From: CAZDGB01 sp964504645
GTDB lineage: Bacteria; Planctomycetota; Planctomycetia; Planctomycetales; Planctomycetaceae
Length of the DNA stretch: 15,384 nt
Direction: 5' to 3'
Assembly (NCBI GenBank): GCA_964504645.1
Contig: CAZDGB010000183.1
Span: 1 to 15,384 of the forward strand
The notes beneath the pieces were generated by a model. The model searched no databases. It was given only the letters and a program-made list of their open reading frames with translations, and had not been told where the DNA came from. The translations under genes were made by a program, and so were the position numbers. Below, one piece after another: positions 1 to 7,114 of this stretch; the stretch's first letter is position 1; every line of letters starts with the position of its first letter.

Positions 1-444
1 GCGCGCAACACGCCCTTGCCGCCGACCAACTCCGTCACCGTCCGAAGACGACTACTCCCGAGCCGACTGGCTAATGCAGCACGTTGATTGAAGTTTGCCG
101 GGGGTTTGTCGACTGGCTAGCCAGCGCGCCCGGATGAGGGGCTTGACAAACGGCCAACAGGCAACTGCGGGATGGTTCCGCCCAACTGATTGCTGTCGAA
201 GAAAAGTTTAGCTGGCTCAGTCTGTAAGTCAAGGAATGTGGAGAGTCGCCCCGTGGTGAATCCGCGGTGCAAGTCCCTCAACTTTCACCAGTTAGACGAG
301 TTTCACAGAAACTTCATCCGCAGAAATCGCCCCGCGGTTAGAACTCGATTCTTCGGAAATCTCCACGCAATTTCCCGAAAACCTTCTGAACGCACGCTTC
401 ACTGGACACCTGGAGAACGAGAAAAAAGCTACGCGTTCCGCCCC
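1..444. other. Left-edge region without a convincing gene
   Basis: I see no supported complete gene here. At the very start all three plus frames are open; one of them (3-74) would end in a TAA with a polar tail reading RPKTTTPEPTG, so the 3' end of a gene from outside the window is possible but unproven. A 12-bp perfect palindrome, CTGGCTAGCCAG, lies at 113-124. A TTGACA box at 143-148 has no matching -10 element 16-18 bases downstream. The segment is less GC-rich than the genes around it, as expected for intergenic DNA downstream of the minus-strand DUF1501 gene. Confidence 0.5.
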
Positions 445-521
445 AAAGCCGCGAATAGTATTCGCGGGTTTTCCTCTTCGGCGACGTCCTTTAGAAGACC
501 GCGGTTGCCAACCGCGGCTTT
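445..521. repeat. Composite inverted pair of small palindromes (REP/BIME-like)
   Basis: Two perfect 8-bp-stem, 3-base-loop hairpins lie 31 bases apart: CCGCGAAT-agt-ATTCGCGG (449-467) and CCGCGGTT-gcc-AACCGCGG (499-517). Each is preceded by AAAG when read inwards, the first on the plus strand and the second on the minus strand, so the whole block is bounded by the inverted repeat AAAGCCGCG (445-453) and CGCGGCTTT (513-521). Two related palindromes in inverted orientation resemble REP doublets of other bacteria. Whether the element is repeated elsewhere in the genome cannot be seen from this window. Confidence 0.5.
493..517 (-). terminator. Likely intrinsic terminator of the gntR-DUF1501 operon
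   Basis: Read on the minus strand, a perfect 8-bp stem (CCGCGGTT / AACCGCGG, loop GGC) begins 8 bases after the DUF1501 stop codon and is followed by the pyrimidine-rich tail TCTTCT. The tail is short, so termination may be partial. The other hairpin of the pair (449-467) is followed on the plus strand by GTTTTCC and could act in the opposite direction. Confidence 0.5.
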
Positions 522-525
522 GCGA

Positions 526-2013
526 TCAGCCGAGAAGTTCCGGACGCACCGCGCCAGCCCCGGCAATGGGCCACGGGCGGCCTTGTTGATCGGGCACCGT
601 CGTGTGGGGATCAATCCCCAGGAGATGGAACGACGTGGCGAGCAGGTCTTTCGGCGAAATGGGCGTTTGAGCCACGTCGCCGCCGATGGCGTCGCTCTTG
701 CCGACGACGTTGCCGCGGGCGATGCCGCCGCCAGCCATCACGCCGCAATAAACTCTCGACCAGTGATCGCGGCCAGCGCCGGGATTCGTATTGAACTTCG
801 GCGTGCGGCCATGCTCGCTGATGCACAGAACCAGCGTGTCGTCGAGCAGGCCGCGGGCTTCCAGGTCTTCCATCAGCGCCGTGAACGAGTGATCGAAGAC
901 CGGCAGGAGATACTCCTTCAGCCGCGGATAGTGCTGGTAATGCGTGTCCCAGCCAGCGGAAAAATGTCCATAGGCATCCCAGAAGACGGTAAGAAAGCGG
1001 CCTCCCGCTTCTAATAGCCGCCGCGCCGTCAGCAGCGATTGTCCGAACAAGTCGATGCCGTACCGCTCGCGCACAGCCTGCGGTTCCTGCTGGATATCGA
1101 GCGCCTGCGCGATCTTGCCGGACGACAGCAGCGACCACGCCAAGGATTGGTAACGGTCCAGCGAGCGGACGCGGTCGTGGGCGTCCATCCAGCGTCGCGA
1201 GGCGTCGAACTGCGCCATGAGCGCCTTGCGGATGCCGAGCCGTTGCGGCGTCATCCCGTCGCCGGGCTGGCTGGCGATTTCCAGGCGGTCTTCGAGGCGA
1301 ATGCCGGCGAACGGGTCGCGCCAGTCGATCTTGTCGTTGGCGAGCGACATTGGCACCAGCTTCGTCCCTTCGCCGCGGAAATCGGTCCATACGGGGTCGA
1401 ACTTGCTGCCGAGAAACCCGGCGTACGGACCGCCAATCGGGCGGAACTTGCACCGCGAATACATTACATACGGCAAGGCGAGATGGCGCGGAATTTCCCG
1501 GAGTTGCTCCCCGTCGCGCTGCTGATCGAGATAGTCCACCACCGAGCCGATCGACGGCCAGTCGGAGCGGTTGTTCGGATCGGCCTCAACGATCGGCGAA
1601 TCGGGAATGCCGGACATCGCATAGTGAACGTGATGAAACGGCAAGTGATGCGTCAGCGACCGGATCACGGTCAGTTTGTCGAGGATTTTGGCCGTACGCG
1701 GCAGACCCTCGCAGATTTCCACTCCGGGCAAGCCTGTGGAAATCGCCTTCATTTCCCCCTGGATTTCCGCCGGCGCGAGGGGCTTGGGATCGAACGTCTC
1801 GTGTTGCGGCGGCGCGCCGATCAGATAGATCAGCAAGCAGCGTTTTGCCCGGCCGTAGTTTGGCGCGGCGGCTGCGGCGTCCGACGCCTGCGTTTGCAGT
1901 CGGAAATAATTCTCCAGCGACAGCCCGAAGAGACTCAGGCCGCCCAACCGCAACAAGTCGCGGCGGGCCACGCCATCGCAAAGAACTTTTCGCGAGCCAT
2001 TAAACGTCAGCAT
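526..2013 (-). CDS. DUF1501 family exported protein (first paralogue)
   Basis: A 495-residue member of DUF1501, an alkaline-phosphatase/sulfatase-like fold of unknown reaction that is abundant in Planctomycetota. A twin-arginine-type leader is visible: RRDLLRLGG (residues 17-25), then a hydrophobic stretch. The N-terminal family signature is present but altered, GAPPQHETFDPKP (66-78) where the usual form is GG-x-SH-x-DTFD-x-KP. The C-terminal signatures EHGRTPKFN (400-408) and GRDHW (414-418), a glycine-rich GGG segment and LLGIDP are clear. I chose ATG 2013 because AAGGGA lies about 7 bases upstream and the leader follows at once; an in-frame ATG at 2106 would add 31 Arg-rich residues. The start overlaps the gntR stop by 7 bases (ATGCTGA), suggesting translational coupling and shared control. 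No DUF1549/DUF1553 partner is adjacent. Family assignment is firm; substrate unknown. Confidence 0.93.
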   Translation of the reverse strand: MLTFNGSRKVLCDGVARRDLLRLGGLSLFGLSLENYFRLQTQASDAAAAAPNYGRAKRCLLIYLIGAPPQHETFDPKPLAPAEIQGEMKAISTGLPGVEICEGLPRTAKILDKLTVIRSLTHHLPFHHVHYAMSGIPDSPIVEADPNNRSDWPSIGSVVDYLDQQRDGEQLREIPRHLALPYVMYSRCKFRPIGGPYAGFLGSKFDPVWTDFRGEGTKLVPMSLANDKIDWRDPFAGIRLEDRLEIASQPGDGMTPQRLGIRKALMAQFDASRRWMDAHDRVRSLDRYQSLAWSLLSSGKIAQALDIQQEPQAVRERYGIDLFGQSLLTARRLLEAGGRFLTVFWDAYGHFSAGWDTHYQHYPRLKEYLLPVFDHSFTALMEDLEARGLLDDTLVLCISEHGRTPKFNTNPGAGRDHWSRVYCGVMAGGGIARGNVVGKSDAIGGDVAQTPISPKDLLATSFHLLGIDPHTTVPDQQGRPWPIAGAGAVRPELLG

Positions 2014-2747
2014 CGCCGTTCCCTTTCGCGCGGGGCGGGGAGAACCTCCGTGACGTCTTGCGATCCGTCGTCGAGCGCGTCGAGAAACCGCCCGACGTTG
2101 CGCCACCCCAAATCAAGGTGTTCGTGCATCCGTTCGCGGGCCGCGACGACGTTTCCCTTGCGGATCGCTTGCAGAATGCGGGCATGCTGGCGGTAGTTGC
2201 GAGCCAGCGTCTCCGCCGCGTGCGACATCGTCGTTTCGGGGAAACTCATGGCCTTCAGCAGAATCCCGGCGTCGGTAAGAATCTTCATCAGCCGCTGATT
2301 GCCCGCGGCCTGCAGGATGACTTCATGAAATGCGATGTCGACGCCGCGATGCTCCAGCCAGAGTTCTTCGCAGCGTTCGGCGTCGTCCATGTCGCGGAGT
2401 AGCCGCGCGATCCGCAGAATCTCCGCCGTCATCCGCTCCAATCGGCGCAGTTCTTTGGAACGAATCTTCGTCGCTGCTTCCGCCGCGGCAAACGGCTCGA
2501 GGAGCAGCCGCAATTGATAGATCTCATCAAATTCGCGGCGGTCTAACTGGCGAATGAACGTCCCTCGTCTGGGACGCTGCTCCAACAGCCCTTCGCTCTC
2601 CAACCGGCGAATCGCCTCGCGGACCGGCGTGCGGCTGATGCACAACTCTTTGGCCAAGACCGGCTCCGACAACCCTTTCCGCGGATCGATCCGGTCCCGA
2701 ATCAGCTTCGAGCGAATGTGATCGTAAGCGAGTTGCGAACGGCTCAT
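2007..2747 (-). CDS. GntR-family transcriptional regulator, FadR/FCD subfamily
   Basis: A 246-residue DNA-binding regulator. Residues about 5-67 form the GntR winged helix, with the recognition region SRTPVREAIRRLESEGLLEQ followed by the wing RPRRGTFI. Residues about 75-217 form an all-helical FCD effector domain; the likely metal ligands D137 and H141 (DIAFHE), H188 (QHARIL) and H210 (HEHL) are present, as in metal-binding FCD domains that sense small organic acids or sugar acids. I chose ATG 2747 because AGGAG lies 5 bases upstream; an ATG at 2798 would precede the predicted promoter. The stop overlaps the DUF1501 start, so the two are probably one operon. The palindrome at 2765-2780 lies over its predicted -10 box, which suggests autoregulation. 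The ligand cannot be deduced. Confidence 0.94.
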   Translation of the reverse strand: MSRSQLAYDHIRSKLIRDRIDPRKGLSEPVLAKELCISRTPVREAIRRLESEGLLEQRPRRGTFIRQLDRREFDEIYQLRLLLEPFAAAEAATKIRSKELRRLERMTAEILRIARLLRDMDDAERCEELWLEHRGVDIAFHEVILQAAGNQRLMKILTDAGILLKAMSFPETTMSHAAETLARNYRQHARILQAIRKGNVVAARERMHEHLDLGWRNVGRFLDALDDGSQDVTEVLPAPRERERRC

Positions 2748-2764
2748 GAGAACTCCTGCGAAAA

Positions 2765-2780
2765 ATCTTGTATACAAGAT
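2765..2780. promoter_or_regulatory. Probable GntR operator (perfect 16-bp palindrome)
   Basis: The sequence ATCTTGTATACAAGAT is perfectly self-complementary and has the GT...AC core seen in operators of GntR/FCD regulators. It starts 18 bases upstream of the gntR start codon and covers the predicted -10 box of gntR, the classic arrangement for autorepression. It is also about 30 bases upstream of a candidate -35 box for the divergent DUF1501 gene, so it could influence both directions. Binding is inferred. Confidence 0.72.
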
Positions 2781-2798
2781 TGGGGCGGGAGAAGGCAA
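2769..2798 (-). promoter_or_regulatory. Candidate sigma-70-type promoter of gntR
   Basis: On the minus strand, TTGCCT (2798-2793) and TATACA (2774-2769) are separated by 18 bases; each matches its consensus at 4 of 6 positions. The -10 box lies inside the 16-bp palindrome. The implied leader is about 15 bases and holds the AGGAG ribosome-binding site (2757-2753). Confidence 0.42.
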
Positions 2799-2810
2799 GC
2801 CTCTTTACCC

Positions 2811-2840
2811 TTGGCCGCGCCCGTTCTTTTGCGGTACAGT
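2811..2840 (+). promoter_or_regulatory. Candidate promoter of the second DUF1501 gene
   Basis: TTGGCC (2811-2816) and TACAGT (2835-2840) are separated by 18 bases, each a 4/6 match to the sigma-70 consensus. The start codon at 2888 would then have a leader of about 40 bases containing GGGAG (2873-2877). The match is modest. Confidence 0.32.
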
Positions 2841-2887
2841 TTTCAAGGCGCTCCACACGGTCTCCAAAACGCGGGAGTCACTGCGCG

Positions 2888-4216
2888 ATGCGGTTGATGA
2901 CGGGAAACCAAAGAAAATTCTGCGATCAACTTTCACGGCGATCGTTTCTGGAGATCGGGTCGCTCGCCGTCGGCGGGCTGACGTTGCCGCGGTTGCTTGC
3001 CGCCGAACAGCAGGCCGGGCGGAAATCGCACAAAGCTGTGATCATGGTCTACCTGTCCGGCGGCATGTCGCACCAGGACACGTTCGACCTGAAGCCGCAG
3101 GCCCCGTCCGAAATCCGCGGCGAGTTCCAGCCGATTCCGTCGGTCGTTCCCGGATTCGACGTCTGCGAGCTGTTACCCAAGCTTGCCGGCGTGATGAATC
3201 GCTGCGCCGTGATCCGCTCGATCGTCGGCCAGCGCGACGAGCATTCGAGCTTCCAGAACCTCACCGGCTACACGATGGGGGAGACGCAGCAGAACGGCTA
3301 TCCGAATTTCGGCTCGATGACGGCCCGCGTCCTCGGCCCGACGCAGCCGATTATTCCGCCGTTCGTCGACCTGTTCCCCACAATGCAGCACCGGCCGTAT
3401 AACAGCACCGGGGCGGGCTACCTCGGGAGTCAGTTCCATCAAGTGCGAGCCGACGGCGAAGACCTGGCGAGCATGAAGCTGCGCTATGTCGAATCGGCCC
3501 AGTTCGCGAACCGACAGAAGTTGCTCGACGGGCTCGACAATTTCCGCCGCGCGGCGGAAGTCACGGGCCTCGGCAACGTCGATGAGAGCTATCGTCGAGC
3601 CTTTGAAGTTCTCACGTCGTCGCAACTGGTCGAAGCCCTCGACGTTACTCGCGAAGATCCGAAAATCCGCGAGCGCTACACGGGCGGCGGCTCGAATCAT
3701 CAAGGCGACGGCGCGCCGCTCTGGAACGATCAACTCCTGATCGCGCGCCGATTGATCGAAACCGGCGTCCGCGTGGTCACGGTGGCCTACGGCTTCTGGG
3801 ACACGCACGGCAACAATTTCGGGCATCTCAAAGGGAATTTGCCGGTGATCGACGCCGGCCTGTCGGCCCTGGTGGCAGACATCCACGAGCGCGGCCTGGC
3901 CGACGACGTATCGCTAGTCGTGTGGGGCGAGTTCGGCCGCACGCCGAAAATCAACAAGGACGCCGGCCGCGACCATTGGGCGCCGGTGCAGGCGGCGTTG
4001 TTCTCCGGCGGCGGGATGCGCGGCGGGCAGGTGATCGGCTCCACCGACAAGACCGGCGGGTACGCGGAGACGCGGCCCATTCACTATCGCGATGTGCTAG
4101 CCACGATCTACCACAACCTGGGGATCGACCCGCACGAATTCGTGCGCGACGCCAGCGAGCGCCCGGTGATCATCCTCCCGGAAGATTGCCGGCCCATCCG
4201 CGAATTGGTCGGATGA
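2888..4216 (+). CDS. DUF1501 family exported protein (second paralogue)
   Basis: A 442-residue DUF1501 protein with a twin-arginine-type leader (SRRSFLEIG, residues 16-24, then a hydrophobic stretch ending near LLAAEQQ). It has textbook family signatures: YLSGGMSHQDTFDLKP (55-70), WGEFGRTPK (346-354), GRDHW (360-364), a GGG-x-RGGQVIG segment and the C-terminal HYRDVLATIYHNLGIDP. The fold belongs to the alkaline phosphatase/sulfatase-like clan, but no reaction is established. ATG 2888 is favoured by GGGAG 10 bases upstream; ATG 2897 is an alternative, and a longer frame back to 2768 would run through the candidate promoter and operator. It is transcribed divergently from the gntR-DUF1501 pair and is only distantly similar to the first paralogue, so this is not a recent duplication. 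The gene for a possible glycoside hydrolase follows on the same strand. Confidence 0.94.
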   Translation: MRLMTGNQRKFCDQLSRRSFLEIGSLAVGGLTLPRLLAAEQQAGRKSHKAVIMVYLSGGMSHQDTFDLKPQAPSEIRGEFQPIPSVVPGFDVCELLPKLAGVMNRCAVIRSIVGQRDEHSSFQNLTGYTMGETQQNGYPNFGSMTARVLGPTQPIIPPFVDLFPTMQHRPYNSTGAGYLGSQFHQVRADGEDLASMKLRYVESAQFANRQKLLDGLDNFRRAAEVTGLGNVDESYRRAFEVLTSSQLVEALDVTREDPKIRERYTGGGSNHQGDGAPLWNDQLLIARRLIETGVRVVTVAYGFWDTHGNNFGHLKGNLPVIDAGLSALVADIHERGLADDVSLVVWGEFGRTPKINKDAGRDHWAPVQAALFSGGGMRGGQVIGSTDKTGGYAETRPIHYRDVLATIYHNLGIDPHEFVRDASERPVIILPEDCRPIRELVG

Positions 4217-4224
4217 GATGGATC

Positions 4225-4258
4225 GAATCCGGGCTTCCCCTTCGGGAAGCCCGGATTC
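4225..4258. repeat. 34-bp palindrome, 15-bp perfect stem
   Basis: GAATCCGGGCTTCCC (4225-4239) pairs perfectly with GGGAAGCCCGGATTC (4244-4258) around the loop CTTC, starting 8 bases after the stop of the second DUF1501 gene. On the plus strand it is followed by TTCC, so it may act as a weak terminator or RNA 3' end. It shares the GGGCTTCC/GGAAGCCC core with the palindromes at 4279-4312 and 10683-10716. Confidence 0.65.
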
Positions 4259-4278
4259 TTCCACGCACGATGTGTTCG

Positions 4279-4312
4279 AAAGCCCGGCCTTCCAGAGCGA
4301 AAGCCGGGCTTT
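4279..4312. repeat. 34-bp palindrome with AAAGCCCGGC arms
   Basis: AAAGCCCGGC (4279-4288) and GCCGGGCTTT (4303-4312) are perfect inverted arms around a 14-base loop. The element has the same length and nearly the same arms as the palindrome at 10683-10716 (19 of 20 arm bases and about 8 of 14 loop bases identical). It lies 28 bases upstream of the following start codon. Confidence 0.65.
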
Positions 4313-4340
4313 GGTCTGGCAACCCCTCACGAGAAACACC

Positions 4341-5972
4341 ATGACGCGTTTCCAGTGGTCGATCATTCTGCTTGCACTCGCCGGCACGGAACAACTCGTT
4401 GCCCAAACCACGGAGAAAATCTCCCGCACCTGGAACTTCACCGACGATGATGTCGGCCAGACGCCGACCGGCTTCCGCGCTGCCAAAGGGGACTGGACCG
4501 TGCAATCGGATGTCGGCAACAAAGTCCTCGCGCAGACGGCGAAGAACCATGACACGGTCTTCAACGTTCTGCTCCGCGCCGACGTGCTGCTCGCCGAGGT
4601 CGATCTTGCGGTGCGGCTGAAAGCGAACGCCGGCGTCGTAGATCAAGGGGGCGGCCTCATCTGGCGGGCGAAGAACGCGAAGACCTATTACGTCGCCCGC
4701 TACAATCCGCTCGAAGATTCCTACCGCGTCTACAAGGTCGTTGACGGCAAACGCTCGCAGCTCGGCAGCGTGAAGAAACCCGGCGACACCGAATGGCACA
4801 CGCTCCGCGTCACTATGCAGGGAGACAAAATCGCCTGCTATTTCGACGGCGAAGTGGCGATGGAAGTCGAGGACAACTCCATTCGCGGCTACGGCCGCAT
4901 CGGCCTGTGGTCGAAAGCCGACGCTCAATCGTCTTTCGATGATCTGAGAGTCAGCGGCGACGGACTCGTCGTCGAGCCGCCTTCTGCGCCGGCCGAAACG
5001 AAAGAGTTCGAGATCAAAAATGACCGGGCCTATCTCGGCGGGCACGAAGTCGATCTGTGGGGCCTGCGCTGCGGCAATGCGTTTTACAGCGACGCCGTCA
5101 CCGAGCGCTACATCCGCAACTTCGACAACATGAACGCGCACGGCATCAATCTCGTCGGGGCGTACATTCAAGGCGTCAACGCCGGGTTTCCCGACGGTGA
5201 CGCCGGCGCCAACGGCTTCGCGCGGAACGGCAAGCTCTTGCCGGAAGTCGCCCGCCGCGTGGAATGGTTCGTCCGCGAAGCCGACAAGCGGGGCATGGTG
5301 GTGATGGTCGGTGTCCTCACGCCGCGCAAGGATCAGGATTTTTACGACGACGCGGCGATTCAGCGGGCCGTCGAGGAGACTGCAAAGTTTCTCGTCGACA
5401 AGAAGCTACACAACGTCTTCGTCGACCTGTGCCACGAGTTCAACAACCCGCTGCGGATGGACCAGCCGTTCCTCCGCGAACCGGACGGCATGACGAAAAA
5501 GGATCAGATCACGAAATGGTTCAAGGCGATCGCGCCAACGATTGAAGCGGGCATCACGCCGCACTGGAAGACCGACACGCTCGACCATTACCCGACGATG
5601 GATGTCCGGCTGATCCAGAAGGCGATGGCCATTCCGCAAGAGGGTTTCGTCGTCAACGTCGAGCCGGTCCGCGAGGACTACTTCAACAACGACGGCATTT
5701 TCAACGCGACGAATCTGGAGACGATCTTCACGAATTGCCGCAACTATCTCGACGCGCCGAACGCTGTCTTCATGTTCCATTCCGGCCACGTGCAAGGCAT
5801 CACGAACTTCAGCGGCACGGCACCGCACGGCGAGATGGGTGGCTACGGCACCGGTCCGACCGACCGCGGCATCCGCTTCTACTACGATTGGGTCCGCGAT
5901 AACGTCGGCCGCTGGGAGTATCCGCAGCACGTTCCCGCGGCGGAGTTCTCGATTGACACTCCGCAGCCTTAA
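4341..5972 (+). CDS. Secreted protein: LamG/DUF1080-like domain plus glycoside-hydrolase-like barrel
   Basis: A 543-residue exported protein. MTRFQWSIILLALAGTEQLV followed by AQ looks like a Sec signal peptide cleaved near residue 22. Residues about 28-206 resemble a concanavalin-like beta-sandwich (DUF1080/LamG type: WNFTDDDVG, GGGLIWRAKNAKTYYVARYN, YGRIGLWSKADAQSSFDDL). Residues about 222-535 resemble a clan GH-A TIM barrel; candidate catalytic acids are E366 in DLCHEFNNP (near the usual acid/base site after strand 4) and E441 in VNVEPVRED (near the nucleophile site). These residue assignments are inferences. ATG 4341 was chosen because the signal peptide starts there; the ribosome-binding site is weak (GAGAAA). 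Upstream in-frame codons from 4218 would translate both palindromes, which is unlikely. A role in polysaccharide breakdown is plausible but the substrate is unknown. Confidence 0.8.
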   Translation: MTRFQWSIILLALAGTEQLVAQTTEKISRTWNFTDDDVGQTPTGFRAAKGDWTVQSDVGNKVLAQTAKNHDTVFNVLLRADVLLAEVDLAVRLKANAGVVDQGGGLIWRAKNAKTYYVARYNPLEDSYRVYKVVDGKRSQLGSVKKPGDTEWHTLRVTMQGDKIACYFDGEVAMEVEDNSIRGYGRIGLWSKADAQSSFDDLRVSGDGLVVEPPSAPAETKEFEIKNDRAYLGGHEVDLWGLRCGNAFYSDAVTERYIRNFDNMNAHGINLVGAYIQGVNAGFPDGDAGANGFARNGKLLPEVARRVEWFVREADKRGMVVMVGVLTPRKDQDFYDDAAIQRAVEETAKFLVDKKLHNVFVDLCHEFNNPLRMDQPFLREPDGMTKKDQITKWFKAIAPTIEAGITPHWKTDTLDHYPTMDVRLIQKAMAIPQEGFVVNVEPVREDYFNNDGIFNATNLETIFTNCRNYLDAPNAVFMFHSGHVQGITNFSGTAPHGEMGGYGTGPTDRGIRFYYDWVRDNVGRWEYPQHVPAAEFSIDTPQP

Positions 5973-6066
5973 CTGAACAATCGAACCAGCAGACGATCAA
6001 CGGCTGGCTCACGCCGCTGACACGTGCGACACGTCATCCGACTCAATCAATGAGAGGAACCGAATC

Positions 6067-7086
6067 ATGCGTCGCCGCGGCTTCACCTTGATTGAACTGC
6101 TGGTCGTGATCGCCATCATCGCCGTGCTGATCGCGCTGTTGCTTCCCGCCGTGCAGCAGGCGAGGGAAGCGGCCCGGCGGACGCAGTGCCGCAACCAGCT
6201 CAAGCAGTTCGGCTTGGCGATCCATAACTACGAATCGACGATGACCAGCCTGCCGCCGGCGTCGGTCGTCATCGTGCTGAGCGCCGCCGGGGCGACTTAC
6301 ACGCAGGACGTCAGCCCGTTTGCGCGGCTGTTGCCGTACTTCGAACAGGCCAACGTCTACAACCTGATGAACCTCAATGCCGAGTACAACAACACGACGG
6401 CGAACACCGCTGCCGTCGGCCGCGTGATTTCGTTGTTCCTCTGCCCGTCCGAGCCGCGGCAGGAAGCGTTCGCCCATGCGAAATACGGCAACACCGGCGG
6501 CGTCAACTATGGTTTCTCCATGGGCGACTGGTACGTCTGGCAAGCCGCCGTCGGTCAGACCTATGATCCGGCCACACGTTCGGCGTTCGGCGTCAACCTC
6601 AACCGCAAATGGCGAGATTTCACCGACGGCACTTCGCAGACGCTGCTCATGTCGGAAGTGAAGAACTATCAACCGTACATCCGCGATTGTGCCATCCCGT
6701 TTTCGATCAACGACCCGGACGCCGTCCCGAGTCCGAATGTCGATCCGGCGCTCGTGCCCGAGTACGCCGGTTCGGGGTGCACGGTCCTCGACAACGCCCA
6801 CACACAATGGAACGAGATCGCCGTGCATCACATCGGCATGACGACCGCCTGGACGCCGAACAAGAAGACGCCCGGCGCCACGTTTACCGACGTCGACTTG
6901 AACAGCCGGCGGGAACGCATCGGCGGTCCGACGTTCGCCGCCATCACCTCTCGCAGCCACCACGTCGGCGGCGTCCATTCGCTGTTCGGCGACGGCACGG
7001 TGCGGTTCATCTCATCGTCGATCGACGGTTTCGTCTGGCGTGGTCTCGGCACTGTGGCTGGCAGCGAAATCGTGGGCGAATACTGA
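6067..7086 (+). CDS. DUF1559 domain protein with type IV prepilin-like N-terminus
   Basis: A 339-residue protein. The N-terminus, RRRG-FTLIELLVVIAIIAVL, is a classic class III (prepilin) signal: cleavage is expected after G5, leaving F6 as the first mature residue and the conserved Glu at mature position 5 (E10). This is followed by the family signature LLLPAVQQAREAARRTQCRN. The C-terminal H-x9-DG motif of DUF1559 is complete (H299 to D309-G310) and followed by TVRFIS. These proteins occur in dozens to hundreds of copies in planctomycetes and are thought to be exported pseudopilin-like surface or periplasmic proteins; no reaction is known. GAGAGGAA lies 7 bases before ATG 6067. A small lipoprotein gene follows after 28 bases, a common pairing for this family. 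Confidence 0.95.
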   Translation: MRRRGFTLIELLVVIAIIAVLIALLLPAVQQAREAARRTQCRNQLKQFGLAIHNYESTMTSLPPASVVIVLSAAGATYTQDVSPFARLLPYFEQANVYNLMNLNAEYNNTTANTAAVGRVISLFLCPSEPRQEAFAHAKYGNTGGVNYGFSMGDWYVWQAAVGQTYDPATRSAFGVNLNRKWRDFTDGTSQTLLMSEVKNYQPYIRDCAIPFSINDPDAVPSPNVDPALVPEYAGSGCTVLDNAHTQWNEIAVHHIGMTTAWTPNKKTPGATFTDVDLNSRRERIGGPTFAAITSRSHHVGGVHSLFGDGTVRFISSSIDGFVWRGLGTVAGSEIVGEY

Positions 7087-7114
7087 AATTTCCAGAATGC
7101 GAATCGGAAGCGTG

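Noticed and set aside
143..171. TTGACA box as a promoter
   Set aside because: No -10-like hexamer at suitable spacing and no plus-strand gene downstream.
230..300. Sequence reminiscent of a structured RNA (GGTGAATCC...GGTGCAAGTCC...TTCACC)
   Set aside because: It vaguely recalls cobalamin riboswitch, group II intron or tRNA T-arm segments, but the conserved core elements and pairing could not be completed for any of them.
190..1014. Long plus-strand frame over the 3' half of the first DUF1501 gene
   Set aside because: It is antisense to a gene with clear family motifs, its product is Arg-rich and without motifs, and GC-rich codon bias readily opens antisense frames.
1039..2196. 385-codon plus-strand frame antisense to DUF1501 and gntR
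   Set aside because: It spans two well-supported minus-strand genes, has no recognisable domain and no good ribosome-binding site.
4170..5171. 333-codon minus-strand frame opposite the glycoside-hydrolase-like gene
   Set aside because: It mirrors the codon bias of the real gene, runs through intergenic palindromes and shows no motifs.
6043..6978. 311-codon minus-strand frame opposite the DUF1559 gene
   Set aside because: The plus strand has an unmistakable prepilin signal and H-x9-DG motif; the antisense product has none.
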